A stretch of 64,000 bases of DNA. Origin: an uncultured Paracoccaceae bacterium. GTDB lineage: Bacteria > Pseudomonadota > Alphaproteobacteria > Rhodobacterales > Rhodobacteraceae. Each line of letters starts with the position of its first letter. Positions within the stretch are counted from its first letter, which is position 1. The stretch is from positions 62,001 through 126,000 of the forward strand of contig CANNFQ010000007.1 in the NCBI GenBank assembly GCA_947503925.1, read 5' to 3'. This document shows, one piece after another, positions 9,034 to 17,784 of the stretch. The notes below the pieces were generated by a model. The model saw only the letters and a program-made list of their open reading frames with translations, ran no database searches and had not been told where the DNA came from. Position numbers and translations under genes: made by a program.

Positions 9034-9312
9034 TTACTTCGCCAGCATGTTCTTGATCACACCGACCACGGCAAGTGCGACGCCGCCGCCAACGCCACCG
9101 CTAGCGACCTGGGTCAGGATGCTGGCAATATCCAGACCGCCGCCCGCTGCCGCGCCGCCTGTCAGCATGCCGATGATCTGGCCACCCAAACCACCACCAA
9201 CAATCCCGGCGATGGAGTTGCCAAGCGTGCCCAGCGAAAGATTTTTCATAACGCCACCGGCGACATTGCCGCCAACAGCGCCCGAAATCAGCTGAATGAT
9301 AAGTTGTTCCAT
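9034..9312 (-). CDS. Small glycine-rich hydrophobic protein
   Basis: The 92-aa product is almost entirely Gly, Ala, Val, Ile and Leu, with glycine-zipper-like patterns (SGAVGGNVAGGV, GIVGGGLGGQIIGMLTGG, ASGGVGGGVALAVVGVI) and a lone Lys-rich end (KNMLAK). There is no signal peptide. AAGGGACG precedes the ATG. Such composition is seen in membrane-inserting or oligomerising small proteins, including some peptide toxins and colicin V-like peptides, but no double-glycine leader or transporter is present. It stands alone between sseA and smpB. Function is unknown. Confidence 0.75.
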   Translation of the reverse strand: MEQLIIQLISGAVGGNVAGGVMKNLSLGTLGNSIAGIVGGGLGGQIIGMLTGGAAAGGGLDIASILTQVASGGVGGGVALAVVGVIKNMLAK

Positions 9313-9453
9313 ATTTCGTCCCTTTATGTTGGATCAATATTATATTCGCGCTGGTGTGATCCGGCACCGCGCTTGGGCTCGAAGGTTAACAATTGATTGA
9401 CATGAAGCAAGGGTGGCGCGCTTTCCGTCGCGTCAACGGAATGCAAGCATTGC

Positions 9454-9927
9454 TTAGTCGCCGTGGCGCAATAGCCGCTGTTTCTGGCGGCCCCAGTCGC
9501 GCTTTGCCTCGGTCTGCCGTTTATCGTGGTTTTTCTTGCCCTTGGCCGTCGCAATCTTCAGTTTTACCAGCCCACGATCGTTGAAATACATCACCAGCGG
9601 CACGAGGGTCATCCCTTCGCGCTTGGTCGCATTCCACAGCCTGGCCACCTCGCGTTTGCTGGCCAAAAGCTTGCGCTTGCGCCGTTCTTCATGGGTAAAC
9701 ATCGCCCGGTCATAGGGGGCGATATAGGCATTGGTTAGCCATAATTCACCATCATCGACACTGGCATAGCTGTCGGCGATATTGGATTGGCCGGTGCGCA
9801 GGGATTTGACCTCTGACCCCATCAGGATGATCCCGACCTCAAGGTCATCCTCGATGGCAAAGTCATACCGGGCACGCCGATTTTCGGCGATGACTTTATA
9901 GTTTTTGTTTTCCGGTTTCTTAGCCAT
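9454..9927 (-). CDS. smpB: SsrA-binding protein SmpB
   Basis: SmpB (157 aa) binds tmRNA and carries it to stalled ribosomes for trans-translation. Diagnostic parts are [15 protein letters not shown], the strand [25 protein letters not shown], the [11 protein letters not shown] segment, the [11 protein letters not shown] motif and the basic C-terminal tail ([17 protein letters not shown]) that folds in the empty mRNA channel. The length and order match the family. It is divergent from the ion-channel-like gene by 60 bp. Confidence 0.97.
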   Translation of the reverse strand: MAKKPENKNYKVIAENRRARYDFAIEDDLEVGIILMGSEVKSLRTGQSNIADSYASVDDGELWLTNAYIAPYDRAMFTHEERRKRKLLASKREVARLWNATKREGMTLVPLVMYFNDRGLVKLKIATAKGKKNHDKRQTEAKRDWGRQKQRLLRHGD

Positions 9928-9987
9928 AGTTGGGCTGAGATATGCGAAGGGGCGTCATCGCACAAGGTGTCCCGGGGAGAAGTCGAC

Positions 9988-10431
9988 ATGTTCATTCAGA
10001 TCGCCTTGGGGACAGTGTTGATGCTGCTGTCCATTCTGATTGCGGGCGTCAGTTTCTGGCTGATGGAAACATGGATGGTACGGTATCGCCCGTGGCTGAC
10101 CCGCGCGCCGCACAGGCCCAAGCTGATGCTGGTTCTTTGCATCGCGGCCGTCTGGATCATGGCACAGATGACAGCAGGCGTCTGGGCCTGGGCGCTGACG
10201 ATGATGGCGCTGGGGGTGTTTGATACGTTGGAATTGTCTGTCTATTTCTCGCTTGTGGCATTCACTACGCTGGGTTTTGGTGACGTACTGCTGCCCGTTG
10301 AATGGCGGCTTCTGGGCGGTATGGCGGCGGCGAACGGGCTTTTGAATATCGGGTTGGTTACTGCGCTTTTGGTGGAGGCTTTGCGCCAGGTCCGTCTGCA
10401 ACAGCTTGAGATGACAAAGGCCGAAACATGA
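9988..10431 (+). CDS. Two-helix potassium-channel-like membrane protein
   Basis: A 147-aa protein with an N-terminal helix (about 2-25), a second hydrophobic stretch (45-70), then a pore-loop-like segment with TTLGFGDV, close to the K+ selectivity filter T-x-G-[YF]-G-D, followed by a final helix (AAANGLLNIGLVTALLVEAL). This is the Ion_trans_2 arrangement without a cytosolic RCK domain. The ATG at 9988 has GGGGAGAA 7 nt upstream; a GTG at 9967 lies before that site. It overlaps the next gene by 4 nt. Ion selectivity is inferred from the filter only. Confidence 0.78.
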   Translation: MFIQIALGTVLMLLSILIAGVSFWLMETWMVRYRPWLTRAPHRPKLMLVLCIAAVWIMAQMTAGVWAWALTMMALGVFDTLELSVYFSLVAFTTLGFGDVLLPVEWRLLGGMAAANGLLNIGLVTALLVEALRQVRLQQLEMTKAET

Positions 10432-11612
10432 CCATGCCGGTTCTAAGAAATCGCGCCGCCCGGCATGTGTTCCTGGCCCGGCACGGGTTGGCAGGCCGCC
10501 CATCGGGGCCGGGCAAGGGGGCGGATCTGAAGTCGGTGATTGATGATCTGGGCTTTGTGCAGCTGGACAGTGTGAACACATTTGCCCGCGCCCATGACCT
10601 GATCCTGTGGTCGCGGCGTCAACAATACCGGCCGAGGGCCTTGCAACATCTGCTGCATCGCGACCGGCAGGTCTTTGAACACTGGACCCATGATGCGGCT
10701 ATTATCCCGATGGAAAGCTTCGCCCATTGGCGCCTGCGTTTTGCCCGCGATGCGGTGCGGATGGAAGAACGTTGGCAGGAATGGCGGCGCGGCGATTTCA
10801 TGGGCAAGATTGATGCCGTCCTGCGCCGGATTTCTGATCACGGCTGCTGCACTTCAGGGCAAGTGGGGGAGGATGAAAGCCGCGGTTCCGGCGGCTGGTG
10901 GGATTGGCATCCGTCCAAGACCGCATTGGAATATCTGTGGCGGTCTGGGCAGGTGTCAGTCGTGCGGCGCGACGGGTTCACCAAGGTTTACGATCTGACC
11001 GAACGGGTGATCCCGGCCGAACATCTGGACCGCCGCCATGATCCCGGCGAAACGATTGACTGGTGTTGCGCCGGGGCGCTGGACCGGCTCGGTTTTGCGA
11101 CTAGCGGCGAATTGGCGGCATTCTGGGACCACCTGACTCCGGGTGAGGCAAAGGCTTGGTGTGCCGCAGCGCTCGCCGATGGGCGGGTGATTGAGGTGGA
11201 TGTCGAAGGCATCGATGGCAAGCTGCGCCGGTCTTTTGCCTGGCCTGATGTGATGGATGACATCAGCGACCCAATGCCTCGGCTGCGCATCCTGTCGCCG
11301 TTCGACCCGGCCCTGCGGGATCGCAAACGGGCAGAGCGGCTTTTCGGTTTCCACTACCGGATTGAAATTTTCGTGCCCGAGGCAAAGCGGAAATACGGCT
11401 ACTACGTCTTTCCGGTGATGGAGGGTGACCGGATGATCGGACGGATCGATATGAAGCGCGATGATGGCGTGCTGGCAGTACGGGCGTTCTGGCCGGAAAA
11501 GGGCGTGCGGATGGGCACGGGGCGCATGCGGGCGCTGGAACAGGTGCTAGAGCGAGCGGCGGTATTTGGCGGCTGTGAGAGCGTCAGCTATGTGGAGGGA
11601 TGGCTGAGGTAG
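10428..11612 (+). CDS. YcaQ/AlkZ-family winged-helix DNA glycosylase
   Basis: A 394-aa HTH_42 protein related to the DNA interstrand-crosslink glycosylase YcaQ. The catalytic QxD motif is Q45-L-D47 in LGFVQLDSVN; later family segments include EYLWRSGQVSVVRRDGFTKVYDL, RLRILSPFDPALRDRKRAERLFGF, and YYVFPVMEGDRMIGRIDMKRD. The Q-phi-D form is the YcaQ version rather than the Q-phi-Q of AlkZ. It starts in an ATGA overlap with the channel-like gene. The stop codon lies inside a long hairpin shared with the small convergent gene downstream. Role: probably repair of bulky or crosslinked alkylated bases. Confidence 0.87.
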   Translation: MTMPVLRNRAARHVFLARHGLAGRPSGPGKGADLKSVIDDLGFVQLDSVNTFARAHDLILWSRRQQYRPRALQHLLHRDRQVFEHWTHDAAIIPMESFAHWRLRFARDAVRMEERWQEWRRGDFMGKIDAVLRRISDHGCCTSGQVGEDESRGSGGWWDWHPSKTALEYLWRSGQVSVVRRDGFTKVYDLTERVIPAEHLDRRHDPGETIDWCCAGALDRLGFATSGELAAFWDHLTPGEAKAWCAAALADGRVIEVDVEGIDGKLRRSFAWPDVMDDISDPMPRLRILSPFDPALRDRKRAERLFGFHYRIEIFVPEAKRKYGYYVFPVMEGDRMIGRIDMKRDDGVLAVRAFWPEKGVRMGTGRMRALEQVLERAAVFGGCESVSYVEGWLR

Positions 11613-11666
11613 GGTGGGTGAAACCCACGGTTACGATTCGCTTGGGTTTCACCCACCCTACTTTTT
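11609..11666. terminator. Long hairpin shared by two convergent genes
   Basis: Arms of 19 bp at 11609-11627 and 11643-11661 are exact reverse complements (GTAGGGTGGGTGAAACCCA on the left) with a 15-nt loop, followed by TTTTT on the plus strand. This suits an intrinsic terminator for the glycosylase gene. Both that gene's TAG and the convergent small gene's TAG lie inside the stems. Similar GTGGGTGAAACCC elements are common between genes in bacteria, so it may also be a dispersed repeat. Confidence 0.75.
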
Positions 11667-11828
11667 GCGTTGGACGAAGTAATTGAAGATTTTGTCTCCG
11701 AACAAGACCAACATACAGATCACAACCGCGACAATGATTAAGTCTGGGTTTTGCCTGAATTCGCCGCTGTGACGTCCAACCGCGATAGTCAACAAAACAA
11801 AGAGGATTTTTCCGAAGGTCTCTGCCAT
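11658..11828 (-). CDS. Small membrane protein (56 aa)
   Basis: A short frame with a strong ribosome site (GCGGGGAG, 7 nt before ATG). The product begins MAETFGKILFVLLTIAVG and has a second hydrophobic stretch (LIIVAVVICMLVLFG, residues 30-44) before a basic tail ending QRKK. Two short membrane helices with a positively charged C-terminus are likely. It is convergent with the YcaQ-like gene and its stop is inside the shared hairpin. No family is recognised. Support comes from the ribosome site, sensible composition and otherwise empty space. Confidence 0.6.
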   Translation of the reverse strand: MAETFGKILFVLLTIAVGRHSGEFRQNPDLIIVAVVICMLVLFGDKIFNYFVQRKK

Positions 11829-11921
11829 CGCTGCACTCCCCGCTTCATGGCAACTACCCTGGGTAATGTCCGGGACGCGTGATCTTCAGAGCCATGTAGC
11901 GTCTATAGCGTTTGACGAAAT

Positions 11922-11990
11922 ACCTGAGACATCACGTGTCACCTAACGCGTTGAAATCTTTGACTTCAGGCAGCGTTGGGTGACTCAGGT
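11922..11990. repeat. Nested imperfect hairpin downstream of dapA
   Basis: Outer arms ACCTGAG (11922-11928) and CTCAGGT (11984-11990) enclose inner arms GTCACCTAACGC (11938-11949) and GCGTTGGGTGAC (11973-11984), with one G-U-type pair; the outer and inner right arms share one base. It begins 15 bp after the dapA stop on the minus strand and probably ends or protects that transcript. No T-run follows. Confidence 0.45.
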
Positions 11991-12004
11991 TTTCGCATAA
12001 CGCT

Positions 12005-12877
12005 TTAATTCAACAACCCCGCACGCACCATCGCGGCGCGTATCTTTTCTTTGGTTTCATCGGTCAAACCTGTCAGCGGGCGCCGCACATCTTCACTGCA
12101 AAGACCCAGCAACGACATGCCATATTTCGCACCGACCAGGCCCGGCTCTGTAAACACGGCCTGATGCAAGGGCATCAGACGATCAAGCTGGGTCAGCGCC
12201 TTGGCAAAGTCACCAGCAAGCGTATTCGCCTGAAATTCGGAAATCAGCTTCGGCGCGATATTAGCTGTCACTGAAATGCAGCCCACCCCGCCATGGGCAT
12301 TGAAGCCCAACGCGGTCGCATCCTCACCCGACAATTGAATGAAATCCGGCCCGCAGGTCATCCGTGTCGCCGGTACGCGCGACAGATCGGCCGTTGCATC
12401 TTTGACGCCGACGATCATCTCGTGCCTGGCCAGTTCGCCCATCGTCTCGGGCGTCATGTCAATAACGGACCGGGGTGGGATGTTGTAGATCACGATGGGC
12501 AGCCCACAATCGGCGGCAGCCGTAAAATGTGCGATCAACCCGCGCTGTGTGGGTTTGTTGTAATAGGGTGTCACGACAAGGGCCGCGTCGGCACCAGCCG
12601 CTTTGGCAGCCTCAACCAAGCGCACTGTTTCGCGGGTGCTGTTCGAGCCTGCACCGGCGATCACCGGTATCCGCCCTGCCGCCTCGGTCACGACGGTTTC
12701 GACAACTAGATCATGTTCTTCATGGGTCAGGGTCGGGCTTTCCCCGGTTGTCCCAACAGGGACCAAGCCATGGCTGCCCTGTTCCACATGCCAGTTCACC
12801 AGTTTTTTCAGTGCGGCCACATCGACTTGGCCGTTCTCAAACGGCGTGACGAGGGCGGGGAGTGATCCCTTGAACAT
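12005..12877 (-). CDS. dapA: 4-hydroxy-tetrahydrodipicolinate synthase
   Basis: DapA (290 aa) condenses pyruvate with aspartate semialdehyde, the first committed step to lysine and diaminopimelate. Visible are the substrate-binding Thr43-Thr44 in [10 protein letters not shown], catalytic Tyr131 in YNIPPRS, and Schiff-base Lys159 in [11 protein letters not shown], plus the [11 protein letters not shown] segment. Spacing matches the E. coli enzyme closely. It is transcribed alone and divergent from the lytic transglycosylase gene, a fitting cell-wall neighbour. Among DHDPS-family lyases, the intact motif set makes DapA the best call. Confidence 0.93.
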   Translation of the reverse strand: MFKGSLPALVTPFENGQVDVAALKKLVNWHVEQGSHGLVPVGTTGESPTLTHEEHDLVVETVVTEAAGRIPVIAGAGSNSTRETVRLVEAAKAAGADAALVVTPYYNKPTQRGLIAHFTAAADCGLPIVIYNIPPRSVIDMTPETMGELARHEMIVGVKDATADLSRVPATRMTCGPDFIQLSGEDATALGFNAHGGVGCISVTANIAPKLISEFQANTLAGDFAKALTQLDRLMPLHQAVFTEPGLVGAKYGMSLLGLCSEDVRRPLTGLTDETKEKIRAAMVRAGLLN

Positions 12878-13028
12878 GGCACGCTTCCTTCTTGGTGATG
12901 GGCATTGAATCGCCCGGATAAAATCGCGCGGAACCTAGACTGGTTTCTGCCGATTGCCAAGTTTGTGAGTTGTTATTGCCGCCTGTGGCGTTAGGTTTTG
13001 GAAAAAGACTTCTTGCCCGGTGACCGAC

Positions 13029-15038
13029 ATGCGATTTCTGACCTTTGTGTTACTGGCCCTGATTGCCAATTCTGCTGTCATGGCACAGGCGGTTGACCCT
13101 AGGGCTGTGACTGCCGTGAAAGCGGCGGAACAAGGCTGGGATGTTGCGGCTAATCTGGCCGCTGGGACTGATCCTGTGACTGGCGATGTCCTGACATGGA
13201 TCAGGCTGCGCGAGGGCAAGGGCACACTGGCCGAATACCTTGCGTTCTTTGCCAAGCGGCCAGACTGGCCGGGGCTGGACCGGCTGCGCAAAGCAGGCGA
13301 ACCCGAGATAGCAGAGGATGCTGACCCTGCTGATATTATTGCATTTTTCGGGGGTTCTGCGCCGCAAACTGGCGAAGGGGCCGTGCGGTTGGTGCAGGCG
13401 TTTCTGGCCACGGATGATGAGCCTGCAGCAAAGGCCGCATTGCGCGATGCCTGGCTGTCACTGCGCCTGACCGATGATGGTCACGCGGCGATGCTGGAAG
13501 CTTTTGGCGCAGAGTTGGCCCCGTTTCATGTTGCCCGTACCGACGCGCTGCTGTGGCGTTGGTTGACGACGGATACGCGCCGCATGTTGCCCTTGCTGGA
13601 TGCTGATCAGCGCGCCCTTGCCACGGCGCGCATGGGCTATATCCGTAAGGCGGCTGATCTGCCCAAACTTTTTGCTGCTGTGCCTGCCTCACTGCGTGCC
13701 GATCCGGGCCTTGCGTATGACCGTTACAGCTGGCTGGCCGGTCGTGGCAACCGGACAGAGGCGGTCAAGGTCCTGCGTGAACGTTCCACCAGCGGCGCGG
13801 CCTTGGGCGAGCCATTTCGCTGGTCCGGTTGGCGCCGGTCGCTGGCGCGCTGGGAGATGCGGGAAGGTCGTGCCGATCAGGCTTATCTTCTGGCGTCTCG
13901 GCACTATTTGACGGATGGGTTTGCATTTGCTGATCTGGAGTGGCTGTCCGGCTATATCGCATTGAAATATATGGGTGATCCGGTGCAGGCGCTGACCCAT
14001 TTTCAGGCCGCTTTGCGCGAGGTGGAAACGCCGATTTCCGTGTCGCGCATGCAATACTGGATTGGCCGCGCGCATGAGGTGATGAACCAGCCTGATCTTG
14101 CAGCAGATGCCTTTACCGCCGCCGCCGAGCACCAAACGGCATTCTATGGTCTGCTGGCATCTGAAAAGCTGGGTCGCGCGCTTGATCCCGTTTGGGCGCA
14201 GGCACCGATTATCCCGCAAACCGATGTTTTTGCACAGGATTTGACCAAGGCGGCGTTCCTTTTACTGGCGGCGGGCGAACGGGGCCATGCGGTCACGTTC
14301 TTTGCCGATCTGGGGGCGACGCTGGAACCCGGCGCGCTGGCGCAGGTCGGGGCGGCGCTGGATGAGATGGATGAGCAGTATTACACGCTGCTGCTGGGCA
14401 AACGCGCCTTGCTGCGGGGCATCATGGTGCCGCAGAATTACTTTCCTATCCACGATCTGGCAGCGATGGACTTACCCGTGGACCCCGCACTCGCCCTATC
14501 CATTGCCCGCCGTGAAAGCGAGTTCAATATCGGGATCGGCAGCCCTGTTGGCGCGCTGGGTCTGATGCAGTTGATGCCCGCCACCGCCGAAGAGGTCGCA
14601 GGCATTTTAGAGTTGCCTTATCAACGGGTTAGATTGACAAGCGATTGGGAATACAACGCCACGCTTGGGGCGAAATATCTGGCGATGCTGACCGAAGAAT
14701 TTGGCCCGACCCCGGTGATGATCGCGGCCGGATACAATGCGGGGCCAAGCCGCCCGAAAATCTGGATGGATGAGCGTGGCGACCCACGCCTGCGCGAAAT
14801 GGATGTGGTGGACTGGATCGAACATATCCCATTTCGCGAGACAAGGAATTACGTGATGCGGGTGACCGAAAGCCTGCCGATCTATCGCGCGCGGCTGTCC
14901 GGGCAAGCGGGACCTGTGGTGTTCACCCCGCTGTTGATCGGGGAAAAGCCGCTGTTGCGCCCGCGTGCAAGACCGGTGCCCAAACCGCCTGAGGAAACCC
15001 CGGACGTTCGGCCGATTGCGCGGCCTGCGCGGGGCTGA
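13029..15038 (+). CDS. slt: Soluble lytic murein transglycosylase (Slt70-like)
   Basis: A 669-aa periplasmic enzyme that cleaves peptidoglycan glycan strands to 1,6-anhydromuropeptides. A signal peptide (RFLTFVLLALIANSAVMA) precedes a long alpha-helical superhelix domain (to about residue 480) and a C-terminal SLT domain. The catalytic Glu is in ARRESEFN; GLMQLMPATAEEVA and AGYNAGPSRPK are the standard SLT motifs. The C-terminus is Pro/Arg-rich. I chose the ATG at 13029; a GTG three codons upstream (13020) is possible. A terminator follows the stop. Confidence 0.92.
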   Translation: MRFLTFVLLALIANSAVMAQAVDPRAVTAVKAAEQGWDVAANLAAGTDPVTGDVLTWIRLREGKGTLAEYLAFFAKRPDWPGLDRLRKAGEPEIAEDADPADIIAFFGGSAPQTGEGAVRLVQAFLATDDEPAAKAALRDAWLSLRLTDDGHAAMLEAFGAELAPFHVARTDALLWRWLTTDTRRMLPLLDADQRALATARMGYIRKAADLPKLFAAVPASLRADPGLAYDRYSWLAGRGNRTEAVKVLRERSTSGAALGEPFRWSGWRRSLARWEMREGRADQAYLLASRHYLTDGFAFADLEWLSGYIALKYMGDPVQALTHFQAALREVETPISVSRMQYWIGRAHEVMNQPDLAADAFTAAAEHQTAFYGLLASEKLGRALDPVWAQAPIIPQTDVFAQDLTKAAFLLLAAGERGHAVTFFADLGATLEPGALAQVGAALDEMDEQYYTLLLGKRALLRGIMVPQNYFPIHDLAAMDLPVDPALALSIARRESEFNIGIGSPVGALGLMQLMPATAEEVAGILELPYQRVRLTSDWEYNATLGAKYLAMLTEEFGPTPVMIAAGYNAGPSRPKIWMDERGDPRLREMDVVDWIEHIPFRETRNYVMRVTESLPIYRARLSGQAGPVVFTPLLIGEKPLLRPRARPVPKPPEETPDVRPIARPARG

Positions 15039-15056
15039 ATCCGGGTGTTGCGCGGG

Positions 15057-15076
15057 ACCACCGTTCGGTGGTTTTT
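15057..15076 (+). terminator. Intrinsic terminator after slt
   Basis: ACCACC (15057-15062), loop GTTC, GGTGGT (15067-15072), followed by TTTT. The short GC stem and T-run begin 19 nt after the slt stop. Confidence 0.7.
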
Positions 15077-15129
15077 CCACCGGAAGCGCGAATCATAGGT
15101 TAACGCCTTATTTTGCTGATAATTCTGCT

Positions 15130-15167
15130 GTCGGCAAAGCGTCGGCGATGCGTCGGCAAAACGTCGG
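15130..15167. repeat. 11-bp tandem repeat, 3.5 copies
   Basis: GTCGGCAAAGC, GTCGGCGATGC and GTCGGCAAAAC follow each other without spacer, then GTCGG. The unit recurs at 37597-37629 in this window. It lies between convergent slt and EamA genes. Confidence 0.7.
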
Positions 15168-15191
15168 ACCCCCGCACCGATTTTGCCCGGA

Positions 15192-16061
15192 TTAATCGGG
15201 CGAACGTTGCGCGGTTCGCCACAGGGTGAACAGCCCCGCCCCCACGACAATACAAACTCCAATTGCCACATTGGGCCGCAGTGTTTCGCCCAGAAACAGG
15301 ATGCCGATGGCGCTGGCAAAGACCAGTTGCAGATAGGCAAAGGGTTGCACGGCGCTGGCTTCTGCCACTTCATAACAGCGGATCAGCAGCCAGTGCCCCA
15401 ATGCGCCGGTCACACATAGGCACGCCATCCAAACCCAGTCGGCCCCGCCCATCGGTTCCCAAAACCAGATGCCGACGATCGTCATGACAACGGCCCCGGT
15501 GGTCCCGGTCCAGAAGAATGACGTGGTCGTTGTGTCCTTGCGCGCCGCATAGCGGGTCAAGAGACCGTAAAGGGCGAACATCAGGGCCGCGATCAGTGGG
15601 ATGATGGCCGCGGGGGCGAAGACCGTCGCCCCCGGTTGCAGGATCACCAGAACCCCGACAAAGCCGATGGCGATTGCGATGCGGCGGCGCCAGCCCACGG
15701 CCTCGCCCAGTATCGGGCCGGACAATGCGGCGATGAGTAGCGGGTAACTGGCAAAGATCGCGTGGCTTTCCACCAGCCCCAGCAGCACAAAGCCTGACAC
15801 CATGATGCAGATTTCAACCGCCAGCAGCGTGCCGCGCGCGATTTGCAGGATTGGTTGGGTTGTGGCCGCTGCCGCCCGGATGGACCCCGATTGCCGGGTT
15901 GCGACGCTGATGACGAAAGCCGCAAAGAACCAGTACCTGATCATGACCACCATGATCACGTTGTAGTTCCCCGCCAGATGGCGCGAAATGCCATCCTGCA
16001 CCGCAAAGACGAATGTCGTTGCGATCATCAGCAGGATGCCCAGGCGGGCGTTATTCTGCAT
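15192..16061 (-). CDS. DMT/EamA family transporter
   Basis: A 289-aa protein with about ten hydrophobic segments arranged as two EamA repeats (roughly 5-135 and 150-285), as in drug/metabolite exporters. It starts with MQNNARLGILLMIATTFVFAVQDGISRHLAG; the DGxSR-type segment in the first helix is common in the RhaT/YdcZ-like S-adenosylmethionine or amino-acid exporter branch. The start overlaps the mnmD stop by 11 nt, so the two are co-transcribed. The substrate is unknown. Confidence 0.88.
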   Translation of the reverse strand: MQNNARLGILLMIATTFVFAVQDGISRHLAGNYNVIMVVMIRYWFFAAFVISVATRQSGSIRAAAATTQPILQIARGTLLAVEICIMVSGFVLLGLVESHAIFASYPLLIAALSGPILGEAVGWRRRIAIAIGFVGVLVILQPGATVFAPAAIIPLIAALMFALYGLLTRYAARKDTTTTSFFWTGTTGAVVMTIVGIWFWEPMGGADWVWMACLCVTGALGHWLLIRCYEVAEASAVQPFAYLQLVFASAIGILFLGETLRPNVAIGVCIVVGAGLFTLWRTAQRSPD

Positions 16062-16731
16062 CTGTCAGAACCGCGCGGGTCATGTGCCGTTTACGCCCGT
16101 AGCCGGGAATGCGCCTGACGGTGAAACCGGCCTCGGCCAGGCTGCGCCTTATGTGGCCTGCGGCGCTGTAGGTTGCCGCGGTGCCGCCCGGTTTTGTGTG
16201 TTGCGCCACGGCTTGCAGCAAGCCGTTTTCCCACAGCTCGGGGTTCTTAGCGGGCGAAAACCCGTCCAGATACCAGGCGTCAGCCTTGCCATCCCATGCG
16301 GGCAGGGTCAGCCGCGCATCGCCGGTGATCACGTCCAGAATGAGGGTGTCGGTCAGGGGGACCGGCCCGATTTCGGGTGTCCATTTGTCGAGCAGTGTCC
16401 TGGCGTAGGGGGCCAGTGTCGGGAAGTGGTGGAGCGCTTCAACCATGTCGGGTTGGGCCATGGGGTAAGCCTCAAACGACGTGAAGTGCAGGGTTCCGGG
16501 TTGGCCCGCCTTTTCCCATGCCGCCCATGTCACCAGCAGGTTCAGTCCGGTCCCGAACCCTAACTCACCGATATGGAAATCACCGTCGAACCGCGCGGGC
16601 AGGTCGTTTCCCGCCAAAAACACATGTGCCGTTTCGGCAAGCCCGTTTTCCAGCGAATAATACGGATCGTCAAAGCGCGTGGCGATCGGCACGCCGTCTT
16701 TCCAGTCGAGTATTGCTGTCTGGTCTGCCAT
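16051..16731 (-). CDS. mnmD: tRNA U34 5-methylaminomethyl methyltransferase MnmD
   Basis: This 226-aa SAM-dependent methyltransferase corresponds to the N-terminal half of E. coli MnmC and would make mnm5 from nm5 at tRNA wobble uridine. The SAM motif GELGFGTG lies at 55-62; D-G-F-x-P-A-K-N-P-E-L-W (DGFSPAKNPELW) is the family active-site segment. The ATG at 16731 gives the family length; a longer in-frame extension overlaps the divergent gene and has no family features. It is divergent (48-bp gap) from an MnmC1-like oxidoreductase, so the bifunctional enzyme is split here. Confidence 0.9.
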   Translation of the reverse strand: MADQTAILDWKDGVPIATRFDDPYYSLENGLAETAHVFLAGNDLPARFDGDFHIGELGFGTGLNLLVTWAAWEKAGQPGTLHFTSFEAYPMAQPDMVEALHHFPTLAPYARTLLDKWTPEIGPVPLTDTLILDVITGDARLTLPAWDGKADAWYLDGFSPAKNPELWENGLLQAVAQHTKPGGTAATYSAAGHIRRSLAEAGFTVRRIPGYGRKRHMTRAVLTDAE

Positions 16732-16779
16732 GCGCCCATGCCCTACATATCGCCTCATGTTTGGGCGGAAGGGCGCGGA

Positions 16780-17784
16780 ATGGCAACGGTTGATGTGACG
16801 GTCATGGGGGCGGGTGTTTTCGGCCTGTCCGTGGCCTATGCCTGCGCCTGTCGGGGGGCTGCGGTGCGGGTGATTGACCCGGGCGGTTTGGCCGCCGGGG
16901 CAAGCGGCGGTTTGGTCGGTGCATTGGCCCCGCATGTGCCGGAAAACTGGAATGCCAAGAAGGCGTTTCAGTTTGAAAGCCTGATCATGGCTGAGGGGTT
17001 CTGGGCTGGCGTGTCGGAACTGACCGGGATGCCGACGGGGTATCGCAGGTCAGGCCGTTTGCAGCCCTTGGCGGATGATCGCGCGGTGGAGCTGGCCCGC
17101 GCCCGTGCCGGGACGGCTGCCGATTTGTGGCAGGGCAAGGCGGTTTGGGAGGTGATCACTCCGCCAGATGCAGCATGGGTGCCCCCATCGCCTAGCGGGC
17201 TGGTCGTGCATGACACGCTATCCGCCCTGATCCATCCGCGCCGCGCCACCCGTGCCTTGGCAGCGGCGGTGCAGGCGCTGGGCGGGGAGGTGGTTGCGGA
17301 CGGAGCACAGGACGGTGCCGTGGTCTGGGCCACGGGTTGGCAAGGGTTGGCTGAACTGGCCGGTGTTGGCGTGAAGGGGCAGGCGGCTTTGCTGGATTAT
17401 GATGCCAAGGGCGCGCCGCAACTGTTTGCCGATGCACTGCATATCATCCCGCATGATGACGGGACGGTGGCGATTGGATCGACCTCTGAACGGGAATTTG
17501 ATGATCCGACGGGTGTTGATGCGGGGTTGGATGATGTGTTGGCGCGTGCGGTCGCGGCTTGCCCGTTTCTGGCAGATGCGCCGGTTCTTGAACGCTGGGC
17601 CGGAGTGCGCCCGCGTAGCCGCAGCAGGGCGCCGGTGCTGGGTGCGCATCCGGGCCGCACCGGCCAATTTGTGGCCAATGGCGGGTTCAAGATCGGTTTT
17701 GGCATGGCCCCGAAAGCGGGAGAGGTGATGGCGGATCTGGTTCTGGAAGGGCGGGATACAATACCGGCTGATTTCAAACCTTAG
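16780..17784 (+). CDS. FAD-dependent oxidoreductase (MnmC C-terminal-like)
   Basis: A 334-aa DAO-family flavoprotein. The Rossmann motif GxGxxG is G10-AG-VFG (VMGAGVFGLSVAYA), with ASGGLVGALAPHVPENW downstream and a C-terminal GVRPRSRSRAPVLGAHP and GFKIGFGMAPK that close the FAD site. This pattern fits the MnmC1 domain, which removes carboxymethyl from cmnm5U34, and the divergent MnmD gene supports that. Glycine-oxidase-like activity is the alternative. The ATG at 16780 follows GGGCGCGGA. Its end overlaps the convergent membrane-protein gene by 11 nt. Confidence 0.8.
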   Translation: MATVDVTVMGAGVFGLSVAYACACRGAAVRVIDPGGLAAGASGGLVGALAPHVPENWNAKKAFQFESLIMAEGFWAGVSELTGMPTGYRRSGRLQPLADDRAVELARARAGTAADLWQGKAVWEVITPPDAAWVPPSPSGLVVHDTLSALIHPRRATRALAAAVQALGGEVVADGAQDGAVVWATGWQGLAELAGVGVKGQAALLDYDAKGAPQLFADALHIIPHDDGTVAIGSTSEREFDDPTGVDAGLDDVLARAVAACPFLADAPVLERWAGVRPRSRSRAPVLGAHPGRTGQFVANGGFKIGFGMAPKAGEVMADLVLEGRDTIPADFKP

